Source of the DNA: Epiperipatus broadwayi
Lineage: Eukaryota; Onychophora; Udeonychophora; Euonychophora; Peripatidae
Length of the DNA stretch: 64,000 nucleotides
Assembly (NCBI GenBank): GCA_028023455.1
Contig: JAQFVV010012400.1
Coordinates: forward strand, 15,807,490 to 15,871,489
Direction: 5' to 3'
The notes under the pieces were generated by a model. The model was not told where the DNA came from. It saw only the letters and a list, made by a program, of their open reading frames with translations, and searched no databases. A program made the translations under genes and the position numbers. Position 1 is the first letter of the stretch; each line of letters begins with the position of its first letter. Of this stretch, positions 55,900 to 64,000 are shown in pieces.

Positions 55900-55900
55900 A

Positions 55901-58900
55901 CTTTTTAATGCAAATACATATTGTGTGCTAAAATTTATCACATTTTTGATTGGGATGGGTTATAAGTAATGCTACAACTATAAAGATTAGGATTATGCTT
56001 TTTTGTGTGTGATCTGGTATTTTTTTTTATCTGACAGGTAAGGTAATAAGTAATAAAAGATTATATATATAGATCCCATATCATTTAGAAATCTCAAACT
56101 TTCTATGCAGAAAGTTTTTCTAGAATACATAGTTCCTAAAAGTTTGTGGATATGGTTGTTAATAATAAATAGTCAAGTAATTATTACATAAAAATGAAAT
56201 TGTTAAGAAACTTGTCACCAACGAGAAATTGATGAAATGTTCTTAAAATTTGCATGATTTTAAGATTGACTAAAATTTATTCAGAGTTTAATGTACAAAT
56301 TTATATAGGTGTGTATATGTTTAAAAATAAAATTTAGAACAAACCTGTTAAGTCAATGCTATAATTAATGGTCATGCAAGGGAAAAAAACATTCCCTTTG
56401 CTGATATATAGCATTCTCTCCCTGTTTCTGATTATTGGCAAAAAAAAATAGTCCCAATAAGTTAGTGTGCGTTTTAATTATGTAAGCTTTCAACAGGATA
56501 TATTAAACAGTTGCAATAGCTTACAAGTATGTGATTACATTGGAGAAAATGTCTACTAGGCCAATATTTTGCTCAACCTTTTTTAAATTACTAATTCCAC
56601 TTATTTTGCTACTCTTCTATAGACAGCTTTTATTATAAATTGGTTATTGCATTTTTATTGACATGTTCCATCAAGATTTTAAACATTACAAATGTTTAAA
56701 AGTAATAGATTGCTTTATTACTTGGTGTGTCTCCCTCCCCCCCCCCTTTTTTTTTTTATACACATTTTAAGTTACATTTTTATCTAGAGTTGGTTTTGAA
56801 TATTTTGTCAAACTTACCCAATTTGCAAATGAAGTCATAGCTGAATAAAACTATACAGTATAATGTTAACTCCATTAACAAAATAAGCAATTTTATAATT
56901 AAGTCCGAGTATATTAAACAATCTAGAAAATGGCTTTCATTTATTTTTCATTTAAGACTTACTAAGTAATTCCCATTTCACATCTGTGGCATTAAATTAA
57001 ACCTTCATATATTTCAACAATAATTTCCCAATTATGTATGTCCTAAATTCAAATTACAGATAATTGATATAGCTGTTGTATATTGCTTATTAGGTGCTCA
57101 TGAGATTAAGCTAACTTCACTGAATTAGACCATTGCTCTAATGTATCACAATTGTAGGGGGAAAATTCCTGAGCTATTATTGTTCCACAACAAAACAATC
57201 TCCCAAGTTTCTGTATAATTCTAGCAAATTTTGTTATTCTACTACCTTTTTATTTCATTTTGTCTAGTTCTGCGACAATATTTTGAATACACTTGGATAT
57301 TTCAATTATTCATTTATAATTATCAATCTTTTTTCTGAAAAGCATTTCACATTAGCTTTACCATCCATTTTTTAGTTCTTATTTACATCTGATAATTTAG
57401 TTGATAGTCTTGTAAAAATAATTACATTACCTGTAAAATTGAATTCTTAAATTGTCATCATTTGTTTTTATTGCCTTTTTATCAATATTAATCTTGATAT
57501 TACAATTTAACATTTTATGAAAATTTCTATATATATATGTTGAATCAATAACTGGATATAGAAAATGATTTAAAAGCATTGCCTTCATAATCACTTGGGT
57601 TATTTTTCAACCTAATTTTTGCTTAGCCATGTTGTTCAAAACTTAATAGTGGATAATCCATACCTACTTGATTATCTTTTGAACTTGAAATAAATCTCAT
57701 TCTTTTATCATTCAATTAGTGATATACTGCTGCATTTCTTTACCTATTTAATTTGATCTGTTTCACAGTTCAATCTCCCATTTACAAAACTCACTTATTA
57801 ATTGAATTCCCTTGATTTTTTTTAATTTAAATTTGAGCTTACTCAATATATCTGAAAATCCCAACACTCCATTTTAATTTGCCAATGACTTGAAAATTTC
57901 CATTCTGTCACCACTGATTTATCATTATAGTCTTAAATTACATACATTCTTATTGCTATTCTACATTAAAATATAATCCAATGCTATAAGGTCTTTTTCA
58001 ATATAGAAAAATAAGCTTTTGTGTACTATTGAAATGCTATTATATTTTTAAAAATTTTTTTATTTTTATAATTGTCCATATACTTTTAACATTTTGATCT
58101 GTTATTAACAATACATTGTTCTTTTGCAATTATTTCATATTGGACTGCCTCGATCATGGAGCTGCTACAAATGACTTTACAAGTTTTTCTGTTACTAATG
58201 CTGCTGCCAACTTAAGAATGACATTCTAACACCAGATCATTTTTTCATTGCAACTACTTTTTTTTTTTTTATTACAGACATGGAAAATTTACTTTTTTCC
58301 AGCTCTATTCATGTATTTCCTCTTTCTTATTCCAATTTCATTGTACTAGCTTTTGCTGAGCTTTTTCAAAAATCTGTTGCTATAGCAAACCATTGAATAA
58401 TTGATCTATTGCTTACAGATACGATGTTCTTGACTTTATTTTTTAAAAACTGCTTTATTGTATTTGACATTTGTGTGTATAGTAAATGATCAGTTTTACA
58501 GAAGGGACTTATACTTGATTACATAAAAAATTTGATCATAAAATGTATGGGATTAATCATACAAAAAATATTACTGGTTACTAGGAGTAAAATTTGCAAA
58601 AAAGGCTATTTGTGTCATGTTATTCAGAATTAATTTATTTGCCAATGATAATAGAATGGATAGATAACTTGTTCTCTTATTCACAAATATTTAACTTTAT
58701 GGCGTATAAAGACTTGTAATCTACTTCAGTGTTCTGCAGAGAAACAGTCGAGTTTTTACCAGAATAGTCAAATATCTGATGATAAAAAGATACTTGGTGA
58801 TATATCAAGTATTCTTTGGATGGTTTATCACCATGATCATTGCAGTTCAACTATATTTGTAATCTGATAATGTCCGATTAAAAAGGGCTTTCAAATATTC

Positions 58901-61379
58901 CAAGTGTATTATATACATATGGACATTACTTTTTTCAATTGTCTTTGGTTATATATTTTGTTATTAATACAGTTGTATACTTTACATAGTTAATATCTAT
59001 ATTTACTGATTTACCCATATTAGGTCAAGTTCACTTTGAGATTATTATTCACTTGCAATTGTTTTTAGTAAACATAAATGCTAGAGAAGATACATTTCAT
59101 ATAGAAACCAATACCCGAAACACATTCATCATGTTTATAATTTAGCCATTTTATTTAGGACTTTGGATGCTATCTTGACTGCTTTTTTTAGCAAATATTT
59201 ATATAAAAAAACAGCTAACCTGTAATCTATCTTTCATATTTCAACTCCTGGGAATTATATCTGTTCCCAAAGAAACTAATCACAATTGAGAACATAACTA
59301 GTCTCAAACTTAGTATTTTTATATCAAACATTCTCAAATGAAAATTTTTATGTAGTATGGGATTAACATTTCAATGTGTTAAGCTAGCTTTAAATATTCT
59401 TATGATAAAATGTCTACATGTTTGAGCTTCTCAACAAATCAACTTTTTATCAAAGAAATAGTTTTAAACTGATAATCATTGGTAATAATAGTTTGATTTT
59501 TTTTTCTCCCATTGTTGGCCCCAAAAGCACCCACATTTTTGTAAACTAATTCTAGTATTATCATAAAAATGATGTATCTGTTAAACCAGTTTTCTGTTCA
59601 AATTTTCCATCAAATGCTATTGTGCAACAGTTCTAAATGTTTCCATGGACAAATAACTTACTTCTGTAAAATAGTACCAGAAATATGTCTTATCAATTAT
59701 TAAGTTATCAGCAAGTCTATATTAATAAAATCCACTTGTAAAGTTTTTTATTTTAATCTGATAAGATATGGCTTCAATAGTGAAAATTTTTGTTCCTTAT
59801 ATACAGTAGCAAATGGCTTCTATGGAAAGTTTAACATTGCATAAATCTGTTGTTTACAAATCCAATGTTTGATCGTAAATTGCTTTTTTTATTGGAATTG
59901 TATCTTTATAATGCATTTTGATTTTGTAAAAATAGTCTGATGACCACTAATCTGATTGGACACAACCTATTCAATAAAATTCTTCAAAATATGTGACAAG
60001 CCACAAAATCTTTTTGCTTAGTAATCAAAATAGTAGCAGCTGACTTTTTACAATGAATAAACATCAATTTTTCAACAAATACATTTGGAATAAAATTTTT
60101 ATGCATATTAATATAAGATCAATTCAATAACTCCTGACAACTTGCAAGATATAATTAGTTCCATTCCCCCATAATATGCAATCGCATGTTTATAAAAATT
60201 CATTAACAGTATTATCCAGGTTTAAACACGAACAACTGAACCATAGTTTTTATTCCTACAAAAGTTAAATATTTTAATGGTATTAATCTAATAAAACTTA
60301 AATGGCAATGTTGATATATAGACTACTAAAATGAACCTAGGTATTATGCAAATTGAGTCTTTCATTGATGGAAAAATAAAAGCTGCCTAACTGGATTTAT
60401 AGCAAGTACCATAAATTTTTCTATTTCTTAACCTCCCATCCCAAAATTAGTTATGGCTGTCTACTTAGTTTAAGCTTTATTCCTCTGAAAGAACAGCCTA
60501 TCAATTTTAAACTGATTGCCTTATAACTAGGTTTGCAAATTATTTTTTAAAACATATTGATCTTTGTATGTATATATATATTACTATTTATGATATCACA
60601 GATTTTTCAATCCAATAATTTTAAAATCTTTTTCGAGGTTCTATAATTTGAGGAATGGAAACAAATTGCATGTCTATTTCAGATCCAGAATAGATGCCTT
60701 TACTACTTGTAATATTTCATCAAAGCTAAGAGCTTTAAATACTACATATTTACAAAAAAAATATTGCCATGTGTGTAATTAAAGGATGGAAAAATAATTG
60801 CCAAGAAGCTTGTGTTGATCTCTTTACTGACTAAATGACTAAAGATTGCAAAAAATGCACAGATAGTGGGGGGTGTGTGTGCAACATTACTTAGCTTTAG
60901 TATTCAAGATTTCCTTCTTTCCAGAAAAATTAACTGATTTTATGTAAAACTTGGCTGATTTCTGTAGATTGAATAAAACTACGATAATTTTGATGCCTAA
61001 AAAAATATGAAAATAGACATTTGTTAAATCAGATGTTCAAATTGCCTCCATTCCTCTGGAAAGAAAATAATTAACTTTTCAGGATTTAAAATAAGCCATT
61101 TATTTTCACTGATTGTTACTCAATTCATGATCGTATAGCATCAGAAACATTCCAAAAGTTACTAATTGCTTTATTGAAAAAACTTTAATACTGTAAAATT
61201 GATTTGACTCTTATACCAGAAGTCATGCTTGTTTTATGGAATCGAATTATAAAATGGAAGTAAATTATTGTAAGATTTATATTCTTGAAACTGAATTCTC
61301 CCTTATATATAGACAAACTTAAATTATATTCTCAATAATACAAATATTTTAACTAAATTTCCTTTCAAGATTTGTTTGT
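55901..61379. other. Downstream AT-rich DNA, no gene supported
   Basis: Only unconvincing fragments are open. The minus strand near 57170-57300 reads VAELDKMK then KGSRITKFARIIQKLGRLFCC across a stop, and looks coding-like but matches no family I know. It may be a very old mobile-element relic. I see no exon chain, RNA gene or clear transposon end. Confidence 0.45.
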
Positions 61380-63200
61380 AGTTTCGCACAAAACCCCTGC
61401 ACACATTTCATCCATTTCACGATCTCTTTCTGAGTCTTAACGATCTTTTGGAATTCACTTTAAGTTTCAATTGTTCATCTATTATCCTAGCAATATATGT
61501 TCAGTCTTAATACTTTTAACAATGCCTATAACACCTGTTCTTATACTCATGTATTGTGTTTTCAGTCTCATTTCTCCCAACATGCATATCCATAATTCTT
61601 TTGGGTGGTCTGAAGTCTTGCTCTTCTATTAAGTGTTAAAGTCTGATCGATAAGTAAGAACTGATAAAATTTTGAAAATATTCCTTTTCAAACAGGTATA
61701 TTTCTACCAAAAGCACAAATTTAATTCTATGATTAATTTCCTCTATTTTGTTTCCATCTGTAATAATCTGACCAAGGTATTTGTAGTTGTTAACTTCCTA
61801 ATTTATTTTCATCTTTTGCTAAAATCCATTGAACATTAATTAGTGTTTAACATTTACCATAATTCCTTTTTTATTTTCATCTAATAATTCCATTTCCTGA
61901 GGCTTTGAAATATTTGCATAAACAACTACATCATTGCAAAATATAAATGACTTAAATAATCTCCATTTTTACTCCTATAGCTTCCCATTTTAATCCACAA
62001 AATACTTTTTGCAAAACTTGTAAAATGTTTTGAAGATATGGAGTCGCACACTTCTCAATGTTAACCTTCCAAGTATTGTTGCATTTTTACAAATATTCTT
62101 CAGAATATCATTATCCTGGGTCTATACCATAATCCAATACTAATCTCTAAAGAGATGCTTATAGAATCTGCCTTTTTTTAATCTACTGCACAATTTGTCC
62201 TTTCTAGATACTTGAATATGAACTAAACTAAAACCACTTAAATCCAGCTTAATCTTTTGAGTGGTTGAAATCCTTTAGACAAGTGTATAAAACTGATAAA
62301 AGATTGGTAGGCCAATAATTTTAATAGTTTTGTGACCTTTTTTGAATAATATTGCTATCTTCTGATACATCTTTACCATTTAGATGTTTGGTATGTAGCT
62401 TTGCCAAAAAAATTTCTTATTCACCTGATTTTAATATATCAATTCCATTACCTGAGGTTTTTCCTTCATAAATTTTATTGCATGTCTTCATTTAAAATCC
62501 TCGGGAATTCAGAAGATGTTAAAGATGTAGAAGTATATAATTATTGCAAGAATTCTACCCATTTCATGATGTCATCTCTCTAAGTAATAGTTTCATCTTT
62601 TTTTCTACCAAAATGTTTGGTACTCTAGACTTTTGTACCATTTTACAAATTTTGAGGTATTCAATCCTTAATGCATCATTTTTATATATCTTCATATTTC
62701 TCCTTAATGAATTTTGTAGTCTAAAAATTTTATTGGTCATTTGCTGCTTTCTACCAAGCTATCTTTGTTCCAGTTTCTAAAAGTATCAATTATTTTTCTA
62801 TTTTATTCAAATCTGTATCATGTTTAAAATTGCTAATATTTGGAAATGATTTGCAAGTTCTAATTTAAATTCTTTTTTTTTTTTTAAAATAATTTTTGTG
62901 TCTAGTTTTAATCGATCACTTTGTTAAATTTATTAAGGACATTACAATCTTGAAATATGTGCTTTCTGCTGCCCATTCATTTAGATGCTTCTATTTCCTT
63001 TTAACATTTTTCTCAAAAAAATTCATAATTTTTCTGCAAACTCCAGAAGTCTGTCCTCTCATTTCTATCACCATAACCAAATGTACCTACAGCACTTTCA
63101 TTTGTTCTAGCATTAGTCTTCATAACAATTTTAAAATGTTCTAATCTGAGCAAAAGTCTTGTACATCCATGCAAAAACATATTACTTCATCACTATGAGA
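61380..63200 (-). pseudogene. Decayed RTE-clade LINE (endonuclease plus reverse transcriptase)
   Basis: On the minus strand, from high to low coordinates: ESAVGTFGYGDRNER (about 63095-63050), the 'VG-FG-G-RNERG' motif of the RTE apurinic endonuclease; KKEFKLELANHFQIL (about 62880-62830); FKKGHKTIKIIGLPIFYQFY (about 62345-62285), the 'FKKGD---NYRPISLL' start of the RT domain; and VFCGLKWEAIGVKM (about 62010-61965). Then come the region where the 'YADD' box should be, DVVVYANI (about 61935-61910), VNNYKYLGQIITDGNKIEEI (about 61795-61735), and a final basic block ending near 61380. Many stops and frameshifts. Block order and motifs are those of RTE/CFDP2-like LINEs. Upstream sequence to about 63560 may be its 5' part. 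Confidence 0.8.
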
Positions 63201-64000
63201 AGTTGCGCAAACCTGAATTTTCTGCTAGTAAGTTGAATAATCTTGTCACTGACCCATGCATCATCAATCTCCATAGTATTGTTCATTCACTTTTTAATGA
63301 TTCCTCCATTTAAAAAATTTGTACACTTTTAGTAGACTACATGCCCACCTAAAATCATCTTTCACCTAACTTCACAAAATCCACTAAAGTCATCAAATAG
63401 CAGCCTGGATCTGAGATAATAGGATTCTTAGGTCCTTTGGCTGGTGAATTTAATCCTCCCGGGAATAAGGCACGATTATATATCAAAAAAAAATTTCCAT
63501 TCACACACATTCTGCCTTATCAGACAACTAAGAAAAAACGTGCTGTTTCTTGATCTTAAACTCTGGTAAAAAGTTAATAAACTTGCCATGCTAACTAATA
63601 GGTGTTTGTGAACCATTTACATTTGTATACTATATGAACAATCAATGTAATAACTTGTGGAGTGGACATTAAGGATTTGTCCTATTCTAGTTCTTTAAGG
63701 CCTCCAAGAAGAATTGATGACTTTCAGTTAACTGCAAACTCCATTCTGCAGCCACTTAGCTCTCATATTGACTTATTTAAATGTATTTTTTTTTTTCTGG
63801 ACATTAATAAAATTTTGATCCATTTTAAAATTTATTCTAAATCTGACACTAGATGAAAAATATGATTATAATTGAAAATGGTGAAATTAAAAAATACCCA
63901 AAAATTATTGGATGAATGGAAATGCAAAAAAAAAAGTTACTGCCTTACAAGTACACACTAGTGAATGACATTTCTGCAGTAAATGAATTCAAAATAAAAT
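63201..64000. other. No gene supported at the right edge
   Basis: Part of this (to about 63560) may be the 5' end of the RTE LINE relic: the minus strand reads WVSDKIIQLTS-like scraps. The + strand frame at 63662-63856 has no family match and no splice context. Confidence 0.35.

Larger units (their letters stand above)
54296..55900 (+). other. hnRNP 3' UTR, probably with a spliced terminal exon
   Basis: Shortly after the stop, CTCAG|GTGCGT (donor at 54328) is a fair donor. TTTCTTTTTTATAG|GTTCC ends at 55812, a strong acceptor, and is followed by a short exon with AATAAA at 55894-55899. An unspliced form could end at AATAAA 55167-55172. The putative intron (54328-55812) is non-coding. Confidence 0.5.

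Noticed and set aside
57170-58420. Coding-like minus-strand pieces downstream of the hnRNP gene
   Set aside because: Interrupted by stops and without a recognisable motif order, so not listed as a gene or named element.

Overview
This is a very AT-rich metazoan nuclear window with spliced genes, GT-AG introns, poly(A) signals and many decayed transposons. Bacterial-style features are absent. The proteins are typically animal (a chromobox HP1 and a two-RRM, glycine-rich hnRNP A/B protein). Base composition and the transposon mix (hAT, Tigger/pogo, RTE LINE, Ty3/gypsy, Ty1/copia) suggest an invertebrate, but I cannot name the phylum.

Layout. (1) 598-20810, + strand: the last three exons of a gene I do not recognise. 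A 19.6 kb intron separates two of them and is filled with mobile DNA: an unclassified 1.5 kb repeat, a Tigger-like remnant, two foldback elements, copia and gypsy remnants, and a hAT element with both ends and its target duplication. (2) 20811-36235: a convergent intergenic region with no gene I can support. It holds tandem duplications, a perfect hairpin, a 130 bp MITE, a second hAT element (minus strand) and an 825 bp near-perfect palindrome. (3) 36236-51272, - strand: a complete HP1/chromobox gene (184 aa, four coding exons plus an upstream non-coding exon). Its introns hold a hAT MITE, a Tigger/pogo-type MITE, the second copy of the 1.5 kb repeat and an RTE LINE tail. (4) 51273-51622: a compact shared promoter. 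(5) 51623-54295, + strand: a complete hnRNP A1/A2B1-type gene (393 aa, seven coding exons), probably with an intron in its 3' UTR. (6) 55900-64000: no gene I can support, except a decayed RTE LINE on the minus strand (about 61380-63200).

The main biological point is the head-to-head HP1/hnRNP A pair. Humans carry the same arrangement at CBX3/HNRNPA2B1 (the 'ubiquitous chromatin opening element') and at CBX5/HNRNPA1. Finding it here implies the linkage predates the vertebrate duplications. The shared promoter and flanking introns hold E2F-, NRF1-, ETS- and YY1-like sites that stand out in this AT-rich background. The remaining observations concern foldback/palindromic elements with related cores and a dispersed repeat I cannot classify.
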